Made by a program: the position numbers and the translations under genes | Notes under the pieces: generated by a model | What the model was told of the DNA's origin: nothing | What the model saw: the letters and a program-made list of their open reading frames with translations, nothing else | The model's database searches: none | Shown here: positions 1 through 8,838 of the stretch, one piece after another | Numbering within the stretch: the first letter of the stretch is position 1 | How the letters are laid out: every line of letters begins with the position of its first letter | Assembly: GCA_002104895.1 (NCBI GenBank) | Contig: MCFG01000266.1 | Span: 85,001-95,810, forward strand | Direction: 5' to 3' | From: Anaeromyces robustus | Taxonomy: Eukaryota; Neocallimastigomycota; Neocallimastigomycetes; Neocallimastigales; Neocallimastigaceae | DNA: 10,810 bases

Positions 1-1138
1 AAGATATTGTTGACCACAAACATAAATACCCTTATCTTTATCGTAAAGATTACTTGGATCAGTAACAAGGGAAACTAATGTAATTTCTTTATAGAATTGA
101 AGCTTTTCTTGGTCCATAACAATATAAGATTTAGTAATAACTGGTCCAAAAGTACCATCTGATTTCTTAACAGCAGCACGAACAATAGTAAGTTTATCAA
201 CCTTGTTAGTACTAGCGATATAATTATCTTTTAAAGTAGTAGAAAATGGACTGTTTTCTTGATGTTGGTACATACTGTAAACATTTGGTTCAATAGATCT
301 ATCGTACATTCTGATAGCACCATTGTAGGCTTTAGCAGTAGATGAAGTAGTTGGATCTGAACTATCAAGAGTATAATAAACTGTACCTTCTGAAGAACTT
401 AAAGTTAAAGATAAACCATCTTTAGCTTCATAGAAACCTGCTTCCATAGAGAATTTTGGACTAACAACATCTTGTTGTGGTTCTTGCTTTTCATCTTGTT
501 TATCATCTTGTTTATCATCAGTTTTTTTATTAATACCACACCAGGCGTTGTTTTCAACACCCCAATCACCTTTTACATCAGTTAAGACAACAGTGTTACC
601 TTTACAACATGGGTAATCTAAATAATTTTATAATTTTTATGTTTTTTTTTTTTTTTATAAAAAAATAAATAAAATACATCAATAATTCAATTTTTTGTAT
701 AAAAAATTATAATAGTTTTTATTCATTGTTATTAACATTTAGTAATAATTATTTTATTTGTATATGTTATAATAAATTTAAAAAATATATACCTGGAAGA
801 GTCCAACATTCTTTTTCTTCTTCTACTGGTTGTTTTTTAATAATACCACACCAGTTGTTGTTTTCAAAACCCCAATCACCAGAACCATCAGTGTAAACTA
901 CTACATTGTTTTTACAACATGGAAATTGTGGTAATGACCAACAGTCGCCTTCTTTATTAAAACATTTATCATCTATACCACACCAATTATTATTTTCAAT
1001 ACCCCATTTTCCAGATCCATCTTCATATGCTACATCACAGCCATTACAACAGGCATATCCCATTGCAGATGACCAGCAGTCTGCTTTGGTTAAACCAATT
1101 AAAGCGGATACAACAGTAAAAATTGTATACTTATGCAT
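1..1138 (-). CDS. Secreted triple-dockerin CotH-like protein, 5' part (two exons, runs off left edge)
   Basis: Spliced CDS: exon 1 is 793-1138, the intron 618-792, and exon 2 runs from 617 to the window edge; 321 residues are visible and the C-terminus is missing. Residues 1-19 form a signal peptide ([19 protein letters not shown]). Three fungal dockerin (CBM10-like) modules follow at about 21-55, 66-99 and 111-144, each starting CW and ending ENN(N/A)WCGI. A charged D/K/Q/E linker (about 146-167) leads to a chitobiase-C-terminal-like beta-sandwich (from P169: [21 protein letters not shown], then RSIEPNVYS). Next comes [20 protein letters not shown], which in CotH proteins immediately precedes the kinase-like domain. 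Known of the family: fungal dockerins dock secreted proteins onto the extracellular cellulosome, and CotH-domain proteins are frequent non-catalytic cellulosome members in anaerobic fungi. Inferred: this is a cellulosome-attached CotH protein. The start is the first ATG, followed directly by the signal peptide. The CotH core itself is outside the window, so the family call rests on the flanking domain and lead-in motif. Confidence 0.85.
618..792 (-). other. Spliceosomal intron (phase 1) inside the third dockerin
   Basis: On the minus strand exon 1 ends ...CTTCCAG and the intron begins GTATAT at 792. It ends ATTTAG at 618, directly before ATTACCCATGT. Joining the exons gives a GAT codon across the junction and the protein text CWTLP-DYPCC, exactly parallel to [10 protein letters not shown] in the second dockerin, so the splice sites are well supported. 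The 175-nt intron is almost pure A/T, with long T and A runs. TACTAAAT (rc of 737-744) resembles a fungal branch site but lies about 120 nt from the acceptor, so that assignment is tentative. Confidence 0.88.
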
Positions 1139-1684
1139 TTTTTTTTAAAAAAAAACTTTTTATTTTTTAAACTCTTTTTATTTTTTAAAACTTTTTTTTT
1201 ATTGATTGATTGATTATTTGTTTGTTTTTAATATTATTATTTTATTTTTATTTAATATTTTTAATAAATCAGAAAATTAATAAAAAGTATAAACTACAAT
1301 TATTATTGAAAGTAGTTTTCTTGCCAGCCTTTTTATTATTTTTTATTATTTTTTATTAATATTAATAATAAAATTAAATTTTTTATTTTGGAGATAATTC
1401 AAGCTTATATACCTTTTTTAAAATCTATCATTAATTATTATTACAGCATTATAAAAATGATAATATTATTATTATTAACAACATAATAATAATATTAACA
1501 ATTTTTATTGGTTATATAAACTAATAATAGTAATTCTTATTATTATATTTTTTACAATAAATAGTTTATTATATTTTATATATATTTGTAAAAATTAATA
1601 TATGTAATTTATATGTAATTTAATATATTATAAATTTCCCAATATATTCCATGGGTATATATCAAGAAGCTTATTTAATATATT

Positions 1685-1705
1685 AAAAAAAAAAAAAAAA
1701 AAAAA
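1685..1705. repeat. Poly(A) tract, 21 nt
   Basis: Uninterrupted run of 21 A. No retroelement-like sequence is recognisable just upstream on the plus strand, so it is best treated as a simple homopolymer, not a retrotransposon tail. Confidence 0.9.
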
Positions 1706-2660
1706 CATAAAATTATCAATTTTTTAAAGGAGTTTAAAACTAATCAATAGTTTATCTTGACACAAACCTTATTTATAATAATTTCCTTGATTTATTTTTT
1801 ACATTGATATGAACTCTTATTTATAACATTTAATATATATTAAAAAAAATTTTCTTATTAATGTTTTAGATTCTATCATATGGGTTAATAATAATCTTAT
1901 TTAATATCAAAAATAAATGAAACCATATGATGATTAAGGTTATATTAAAATGACTAAATTAAATTTAAATTAAATTTTTTACAATATTATTGATTCTAAT
2001 TCTGACTCAACAAAAATAACAATATTAAAATCATAAAAAAAAAAAAGATTTTTTGAGTATTCAATGTATATAAATAAAAAAAAAAAAAAGAAGAAGAGAA
2101 ATGAGAAATGGAGAAAATAGAATATAAAAAAAAATAACTTAGATCTCAAGTATAAATCTATATCAATTATAAATATTATAAATCATATGAAATATGTTAT
2201 GATATTTTATTATAAATATTACAAATTTTGTATGTGTAGTATTAGTATGACTGTTTATTATTTATTATTATTATTTTGGTAAGATGAGTACAAAAAAATT
2301 GAGAAGCCATGTTTTTTATATATATAGAGAAAGAATAAAAATATTATTGGTGTAATTTTTTTTTATTATTTTAAAAAAAGGGAATTTTTAGAAAAAGTAT
2401 TATAACAATAAACATAATATAACTATATTAATTTATTTATATATTTATATTTTTTATTCATTACGGTTGATTAGAATTAATATAAGTATATTTAATATAA
2501 TATAAAAGGAAAAATTTTATATTAAATCTTATATTAAATTTTATCTGTAATTGTACTTTTTTTTTTCTTTTTTTTTTTTTTATTTAAATACAAATTTAAT
2601 AAATAATAACCACAATTTTTTTTCTATACTCTAATCTCAATAATTTCTTATTTTTCTTAA

Positions 2661-2686
2661 TTATTTTTATTTATTTATTTACATAT

Positions 2687-2717
<31 letters not shown>

Positions 2718-2719
2718 TT
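2661..2719. repeat. (ATTT)n microsatellite
   Basis: Tetranucleotide ATTT repeat, imperfect at the left and regular from about 2685 to 2719. Confidence 0.9.
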
Positions 2720-3223
2720 ATTACTTTTTATTGACATCATTAAATATATAAATTGTATGTATGTAAGGAAAAAGAAAAAAGAAGACATACACTTCTAGAA
2801 GGAAAAAACATAAAAAATTAGTTACTTTTTTGTATCATAAAAAAAAAATTATTTGTATAGAAATTTTTATTAAATATTAAAAGTTATTTTTTTATAAAGA
2901 CATTAATAAAATATTAGTTTTATAGACTTATATTTTCGATTAACCAGAAGATTAAATTTAAAAATAATTAATTCATTATATTTAAAATACTTTTTTTTTT
3001 TTCTAAAAAAAGAGTACATCAATTTTTAAATATTAGTAATAACAATAAACGTAATATAAATATATATAATAAAAAAATATTATAATTTATATATAACAAT
3101 AACTTTTTGAACTAATAAAAATATACTATAATTATTTTTTATTCTGCTGGAATCACACGCAACAATAAAATAAATAAATAAATTTACTATTTATTTATTT
3201 TACCAAATATTTATTAATTAAAA

Positions 3224-3245
3224 ATATATATATATATATATATAT
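3224..3245. repeat. (AT)11 microsatellite
   Basis: Perfect alternating AT tract of 22 nt; such tracts can extrude as cruciforms, but nothing suggests a function here. Confidence 0.9.
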
Positions 3246-3536
3246 TAAAATAAATTTTAGTTTTTTAATTTTTGAAGTTTCAGAAATATTAAGTATCTTT
3301 TATATATAATTATCATTATAAATTTGGCGTAAATAATGCTTTTAGTATATTACATTATTACTTTAATATATATAATTATATATTACAATATATGGACAAT
3401 TTCTATATTAATTAAAACATAATTTTAATATGTATTATGAAATCTATCATGAAAATATTTTTTTATTAATTTAATATTCATTCATTTAATAATTATAATT
3501 TTTGCACATGAGTTTTTTTTATGTTTTATCTATATG

Positions 3537-3538
<2 letters not shown>

Positions 3539-3580
<42 letters not shown>
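3539..3580. repeat. (ATTT)n microsatellite
   Basis: Second regular ATTT tract of about ten units, the same motif as the one at 2661-2719 and complementary in sense to the AAAT blocks near 6904 and 7029. Confidence 0.9.
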
Positions 3581-3581
<1 letters not shown>

Positions 3582-3840
3582 TACATATTTATTTTTTTAA
3601 TTAATTTTTTTAAAAAAATTTTTTTTTTTGGGAACAAACTTTATTTATTAATAAATTTTATATAATCATAAAATACTAAATATAAAGTAGATCAATTACA
3701 AAATATTAAGTAATCCTTATGAAGCTTACTTTATTATTTTAGTTTTTTTTTTTTTATATAAGGTATAATGGTATAATATATATTATGATTTCTATATTAA
3801 ATAATTATATAAGACGTATGTATTATGTATTATATATTTA

Positions 3841-3924
3841 TTTTATTTTATTTTATTTTATTTTATTTTATTTTATTTTATTTTATTTTATTTTATTTTA
3901 TTTTATTTTATTTTATTTTATTTT
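3841..3924. repeat. (TTTTA)16 pentanucleotide microsatellite
   Basis: Sixteen perfect TTTTA units (3841-3920) followed by TTTT. The tract is open in one plus frame and produces a repetitive FYFIL-type translation, which is a repeat artefact and not a gene. Confidence 0.95.
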
Positions 3925-4069
3925 CAATCCATTACATTCTTCATTAAGTTATTTTATACCTGTTATATTTACTAATATTAGCATTATTTTCAACTAAATA
4001 TTTAACAATTTTATATCTATTATTATTATTACATTATGTTTATACATTATTACTGTTGTTGTTATAGTG

Positions 4070-4070
<1 letters not shown>

Positions 4071-4101
<31 letters not shown>
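4071..4101. repeat. (TTA)n microsatellite
   Basis: About ten perfect TTA units. Shorter TTA/TCA tracts recur at about 5161-5205. Confidence 0.9.
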
Positions 4102-4281
4102 ATTTAAATAATACTTATACCTACTTTTATTATGCATAAAGGTTGAACTAATGTAAAAAAAATGTCAGTGACAATTATTTAATGATAATAAAAGATATAT
4201 TTATTAGTTAACAAAAAATGGAGACATACCTTAATGATGTTATTAATTCATTTATATTAAATAGAAATTTTCATTATTTAT

Positions 4282-4302
4282 AAAAAAAAAAAAAAAAAAA
4301 AA
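4282..4302. repeat. Poly(A) tract, 21 nt
   Basis: Uninterrupted run of 21 A in otherwise anonymous AT-rich sequence; no associated element is recognised. Confidence 0.9.
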
Positions 4303-4698
4303 CATTTATGAAATTTATTGGGATAAAGTTAAAAATATTTAATCATAAAATATAGAACTATATGTTTTAATTATAGGTGTTATAAATCAAAATGAAATAA
4401 AACATTTTTTTTTGTTATTATGCTAAATTAAACCCTATTATTTTAACCTTCATTTGTCATATTTCTTCATTATAAATAAAAAGGAATGTCTGTTATATTT
4501 ATTCTTTGTAGCAAACATGCGAATTTTATGTAAATTTTATTAAATTAAATTTATATAAAAGAACATATTTAATATATATTATATATATTAATTTTTCTTC
4601 TTTTCTTTATAATAGAAATAACTGAAAGAAAGGTTTCATTCAGAAAAGGAAATTGAATTTATATTGATGGTTGAAGCAAGTAACGTTAAACCACAAAC

Positions 4699-4824
4699 TT
4701 TATATATTTTGATTAATCTCTTTTTAAAGTTTTGAATGAATATACTTATTTTCAATATTTTTTTTTCTATATTTCTATAAATTTAAAAATAAACTTTTAA
4801 AAGAGATTATTCAAAATATATAAA
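4699..4824. repeat. Long inverted repeat / 126-nt hairpin
   Basis: The left arm 4699-4732 and the reverse complement of the right arm 4791-4824 match at 32 of 34 positions. The two exceptions are single T-opposite-T positions, so both arms would pair with no bulge. The loop is 58 nt. The arms are not a simple repeat: their core reads GATTAATCTC on the left and GAGATTATTC on the right. Similarity stops abruptly outside the arms. No target-site duplication is visible in the flanks (CCACAAAC on the left, TTAATAAGAT on the right). Possible readings are a MITE-like remnant with terminal inverted repeats, a transcribed hairpin RNA, or a small inverted duplication; the sequence does not decide between them. 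Confidence 0.85.
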
Positions 4825-5626
4825 TTAATAAGATTTTTTTTATGTTATTTTTATTATAAAGTTAGTTTCTTATGAATCTCAAAAGAAAATAGTAATCTAT
4901 TCTTTGTTAAAAACTATAACATTTCTATTGACTTTTTCTTATATAATATATGTTAATTATTTATTTTTATATTATTTATTCTTAATTTATAAAAATGATT
5001 TTAATTTATTTATTCAAATTTTTTAAATTATCACATCAATATTACAAAAAATAAAAAAAGATTTATAATAATTTCTATTAGTAAATAAGTCAGAAAAAAT
5101 TTGGTATTTGTTACTTAGCATGATTCCTTAGTGTTTCTTATTAATTCTTACTTTTATTTATCATCATCATCATCTTTTTCTTCTTTTTATTATTATTATT
5201 ATTATATAATTATTTTTTCCAGAGTAATAAGAGTTCAACTTTGTTATTATTACTGTTATATATATATTGATTTTATATTTATTTAATATTTTTTAATAAT
5301 AGTGAAATATTATTATTTTTTTATATGGAGATATAATACATAACTTTAATTTTTTTTATAGCTGCCAAGTATCTTATTACTCTATTGAATTCTCATACTT
5401 AGAACATTACATATAGAAATTTAAAATACATGTAATATTATAAAGATAAAAAAAAAAGAAAATAATAGAAAGAAATGTGTTTTTAAAATAAAGGAAACGA
5501 ATACCCTTCCTTTTTTTTATTTATAGAAGGAAAGTAAAAAATTAAAACAAAAAGAACTAAAAGAAGATTATTATAGTCTAAAAGTTTAGATTAATAATGT
5601 AAAGAAAATTTTTTATTTATAGTTAA
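4825..5626. other. AT-rich intergenic region, nothing recognised
   Basis: Short TCA and TTA repeats (about 5161-5205) and A/T runs; no frame of note on either strand and no RNA gene. Confidence 0.65.
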
Positions 5627-6376
5627 TTAAAATATAAGGAGAAATTTAATAATAGAAAAAAAACGAGTGAATGTGAGTTTATATATATATTTGAATCATC
5701 TTCTTCCATATGTGAGATAGACACTATTTTTTCAGCTAAAGAGAACGCATACTACTTTTATTTCTTATCTTCCTCAGAATATGAAATACATAATGCTTAA
5801 TAATTTATGGATATATAACCATCACGAAATATCTGATAAGATGAATTATATGAACGCTTTTAACAAAAAAGCGAAGGTCTGGTATTATCTAAGGAGAACG
5901 TATCAGAAATGCAGCCTTTTAGTAGTGTGTAGATAAATTCAATTGTGTATGGTATTATATTTTCATAATAGGTTTCCATAGCTTCTCCAGTTTCTCAAAA
6001 GGATCATGATATTGATGAACTGATAAAATGAAGTAATATTTCTAAATCCATGTATATTTATATACTTCTATTTGGATTTCACTCTTCTCTAAATGTTAAA
6101 ATATTATAAAACAAAGATGTAACTTCTAAATTAAAGACAGTGTAGTGTCCACAAAATCCTCCCTTAGGTAATATATCATCATTTTTTATAAAAGAAGATG
6201 ACTCAGAAGGACCTGTAGTTGAAATAAATATCACCATTCGAGATATTATTATTATATCTTATCAATTCGACGTTGCTCTTGGTCTTGAAAGATATGAATA
6301 TTGTACCGTTCAAATAATAACTTCAAAACTTAATAACAACTCCAAAAAGCTGGCATATTACTGGTATTATTTTTAT
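5627..6376 (+). pseudogene. Possible decayed coding stretch, unidentified
   Basis: Base composition is visibly richer in G and C than in the preceding 4 kb. One plus-strand frame stays in register throughout and reads as mixed-residue protein in blocks: 5627-5797, then a stop-dense part, then a 77-codon open block 6146-6376 (including SSFFIKEDDSEGPVVEI and FDVALGLERYEYC). It carries 12 internal stops (for example 5798, 5834, 5930, 6029, 6107, 6143). I do not recognise the product. With this base composition roughly 20 stops in 225 codons would be expected by chance, so the depletion is modest and this may be only old non-coding sequence. Short minus-strand open blocks also exist here, for example about 5870-5990. 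Confidence 0.25.
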
Positions 6377-6388
6377 TAAAAAGATCAT

Positions 6389-6840
6389 CTAACCCACAAG
6401 GTATGGAAAATAAAGCTCCTTTAAACTTTTATAAAGTTGTTCAATTAATTGCTTTCGTTCTACTTTGTCGAAATGCAGTTCTTCTAAAGTTGAAGTTCCA
6501 CCAAGAAGGGATAGATTTTTCATACTTTAAGATAAAGGTGTAATTGTTATATAAGGTGTGTTTCTTTATTTTGTCCGTAAAAATTAATGAAGAAGTTATT
6601 AATGTAATTTAGTGAATTCTACCTTATTAGAGAGAAAAAAGGACAATCAAAAATTCAATGTTCAAAGGATTATCCACTTTTGTTGACAACAGGATCAATA
6701 ATAAAGTCATTCTCTTGAAAATAGCTTTTAATGTCTTTGTATTCACTAACCTTTTCCTTATTGAGTTTATCAACTAAAAATACACTAAATTAAACCACCC
6801 AAGAAGAGAATCTATTGATTTTTGTAGAATATGGGGTTAT
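6389..6840 (-). pseudogene. Decayed LINE C-terminus (zinc-knuckle and LLGG region), relic B
   Basis: Reading the minus strand from 6840, one frame gives a knuckle-like text PVVNKSG-stop-SFEH-stop-IFDCPFF. It lines up with SHWIFNCKAF of the relic at 7641-7919 and DHWFINCFLF of the intact LINE. The TGA at 6655-6657 sits where a Trp is expected, and the knuckle cysteines appear lost. After a frame change, a 44-codon open block (6389-6523) contains NLSLLGG, parallel to IFLIGG of the intact LINE, followed by a charged helix-like stretch. The order, knuckle then LLGG, is the same as in the intact element. Stops and frame changes make it a dead remnant of a subfamily different from the intact copy. 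Its 5' side abuts the microsatellite block. Confidence 0.55.
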
Positions 6841-6856
6841 TATAATTATAATTGTA

Positions 6857-6858
<2 letters not shown>

Positions 6859-6952
<94 letters not shown>

Positions 6953-7028
6953 AATAATAGTAATAAATAATAATAATATATAATAAATAATAATAAATAA
7001 TAATAATAATAATAATAAATAGTAATAA

Positions 7029-7080
<52 letters not shown>

Positions 7081-7334
7081 AATAATAAATAATAATAATA
7101 AATAATAAATAATAATAAGTAATAATAATAATAATAATAAATAATAATAAGTAATAATAATAATAATAATAAATAATAATAATATATAATAAATAATAAT
7201 AAGTAATAATAATAATAAATAATAAATAATAATAAGTAATAATAATAATAAATAATAAATAATAATAAGTAATAATAATAATAAATAATAAATAATAATA
7301 AGTAATAATAATAATAAATAATAAATAATAATAA

Positions 7335-7369
<35 letters not shown>
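6859..7369. repeat. Compound (AAT)n/(AAAT)n microsatellite block, about 510 bp
   Basis: Continuous array of AAT and AAAT units with rare G interruptions. Two pure AAAT blocks (about 6904-6951 and 7029-7079) are embedded in AAT sequence. It lies between two LINE relics on the same strand, reading TTA/TTTA in their sense, so it may have grown from a retrotransposon tail; that is inference. Confidence 0.95.
7203..7334. repeat. 33-bp minisatellite, four perfect units
   Basis: Inside the microsatellite block, G residues at 7203, 7236, 7269, 7302 and 7335 are spaced exactly 33 bp apart. The four units between them are identical base for base; the fifth matches for its first 16 bases and then becomes plain AAT repeat. 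This higher-order unit shows recent tandem duplication on top of slippage. Confidence 0.9.
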
Positions 7370-7371
<2 letters not shown>

Positions 7372-7640
7372 ATATATATATATTAATTTTTTTTAATACA
7401 AGGATTAATCTTTATTTAAAATAATTAATTTAAATTAAACATACATATGAAATATAAATTATATTAAAATAAAGAATATACATTTTATATGAAATGTGAA
7501 ATAAATAAAAGTAAAAAAGATACAAAAGAAAATAATAAAATTTATTACAGATATTAGTCAATTTAAATATATTAAATAAACAAAAAGAAAAGAAAATGTC
7601 TATCCAGAAAAGCGTTAAGCATCAGTAATATATATTATCT

Positions 7641-7919
7641 TCATAATTTTTTGTCCGAGTCAATAGATATTTCCATTGATTTATTTTCAATAGTTAAGGC
7701 AAACTTGAAGAATAAAGTCATCAGCGTGATTAAGAATTGTATTCTATTTTGTTCAAAGGCCTTACAATTGAATATCCAATGAGAAAACCTTTGGGTTTTT
7801 TCATCACAGCAAGGGGATAGCAAGTAGGAAAATTTTCAAGTGTTGATTTACCTTTTAAGAAAAAACTTATAATTAAATTGAAAACCGCTATGTATTTTCA
7901 TAATCCAGAAGAATCCAAA
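7641..7919 (-). pseudogene. Decayed LINE C-terminus, relic A
   Basis: One minus-strand frame from 7919 down to 7641 reads GFFWIMKIHSGFQFN, two in-frame stops (TAA, TGA), LSPCCDEKTQRFSHWIFNC, then KAFEQNRIQFL. This parallels the intact LINE at GFRWILRARCGYKID and at its CPNC...DHWFINC knuckle, in the same order and at similar spacing. Pairwise it is closer to relic B (HWIFNC/HWIFDC) than to the intact copy (HWFINC), so it belongs to a second subfamily. No RT catalytic part is present. It is an inactive fragment, and its upstream side is directly followed by the fragment at 7953-8596. Confidence 0.7.
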
Positions 7920-7952
7920 TTAGTAAATTAGTGTTAGAGGTAAGTTAGAGTA

Positions 7953-8593
7953 AGACCGCAACAAGAATGGAGACTTTGAATATGTACCAGACTCAGTCTG
8001 ACACTTAAACAAACATTCCCATTCCATTTTGTATGGACAATTATTTCTTTCATTAAAACCATATTCTCTTCCACCAATTAAAAAAATATAAATTCGATAC
8101 CTATTAACTATTTTTCTATTACCTAAAATATCTATAATACTTATTCTATTAATCCTAATATTATTACTACTTTTATAACCCTTAACAATATTATTAATTC
8201 TATCATCTAAACTAGCGTTATTACTGGTCACAACTAAACTATTAAAAAGACTATCTAAAAAATAAAAAAAATTTCTATCTAGATCAGAGAAGTAATTAAT
8301 ACGAAGATTTTTAAATAAGAAACAATTTATAAACCAATGGTCAATTCTCTGATAACTGTCACAATAGAAACAACATGAACAACAATTAGGACAGGAATTA
8401 TTTAATCATTTTTGCAGGTTTAGCAACTCTAGTATCAATTTTATATCCACATCTTACTCCAAGTATCCACTTGAAACCTTTGCTATATTCAGGAAATTCT
8501 AGATTAAGCTTTAAGTAATTTCTTGAATTTTCAAAATTGTACATTTTATAAGTTTTAGCTTTAATTGATTTATTACTGTTCATGTCTCTATCC

Positions 8594-8596
<3 letters not shown>
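7953..8596 (-). pseudogene. Fragment of a LINE closely related to the intact copy, frameshifted
   Basis: Nucleotide-level match to about 9034-9672 of the intact LINE on the same strand. In that copy's protein it covers about residues 381 (WDRDMNS) to 591 (PFLLRS). Near 8400 an extra base compared with the intact copy shifts the frame just after AKMI, giving an immediate stop; beyond that the original frame is readable again (RINNIVKGYKSSNN, YRIYIFLIGG, CQTESGTYSKSP). Many further substitutions are present. The RT core, the true 3' end and its own poly(A) tail are absent: homology ends at PFLLRS and what follows is relic A. Its upstream end is exactly at the poly(A) tract of the intact element. 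Confidence 0.9.

Positions 8597-8643
<47 letters not shown>
8597..8643 (-). repeat. 47-nt poly(A) tail of the LINE
   Basis: Uninterrupted run of 47 T on the plus strand, located 24 nt past AATAAA in the LINE's sense. It joins directly to ATTGGGATAGAG of the older LINE fragment. The true length may be uncertain because homopolymers are hard to sequence. Confidence 0.93.
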
Positions 8644-8646
<3 letters not shown>

Positions 8647-8667
8647 GCACACAATTTGTACGTCAAC

Positions 8668-8673
8668 TTTATT
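8668..8673 (-). promoter_or_regulatory. Polyadenylation signal AATAAA of the LINE
   Basis: Exact AATAAA on the minus strand, 24 nt upstream of the A tail, which is the usual spacing for cleavage and polyadenylation. It fits a transcript that was polyadenylated before reverse transcription. Confidence 0.7.
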
Positions 8674-8838
8674 GAATTTAAATATTAAAATACATGAATC
8701 ATAAAAAAAACACATAATGAAAAAAAATGATACTAAAAAAAAAATAAAAACCAGTAAAATATTATAGATAATAATAGATAATACTGGAGGAAAAAAAGAA
8801 GTATAATAATATTTAAAAACAATAAATCCATACAGCCC

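Larger units (their letters stand above)
1139..4698. other. Long AT-rich intergenic region without supportable genes
   Basis: No open frame here looks coding on either strand, and I saw no tRNA- or rRNA-like fold. The stretch next to 1138 is the 5' flank of the CotH gene and consists of T/A runs and a short TGAT repeat (about 1201-1214); promoter elements cannot be placed reliably. The rest is homopolymers and microsatellites (listed separately) in A/T-dominated sequence, with a few slightly more complex patches (for example about 1318-1332, 1625-1680, 3145-3165). Confidence 0.7.

Noticed and set aside
767-792. Exon 1 continuing to a stop near 767 (GIYFLNLL end)
   Set aside because: Those codons are the first bases of the intron; splicing at GTATAT restores a third dockerin that parallels the second.
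906-1148. Plus-strand open frame of 80 codons
   Set aside because: It is antisense to the dockerin exon, whose signal peptide, three repeat modules and splice junction make the minus strand convincing.
3785-3997. Plus-strand open frame of 70 codons
   Set aside because: Mostly a translation of the (TTTTA)16 microsatellite, giving a repetitive hydrophobic string.
1684-4302. 21-nt poly(A) runs as possible retrotransposon tails
   Set aside because: No retroelement-like coding sequence or AATAAA-spaced 3' end is recognisable upstream of either run.
7203-7334. Regularly spaced repeats as a CRISPR array
   Set aside because: Units are contiguous without unique spacers and are made of AAT/AAAT; the organism is eukaryotic.
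8398-8715. Minus-strand open frame of 105 codons with a poly-lysine stretch
   Set aside because: A chimera of the intact LINE's 3' UTR, its poly(A) tail (the lysines) and the older LINE fragment; not a gene.
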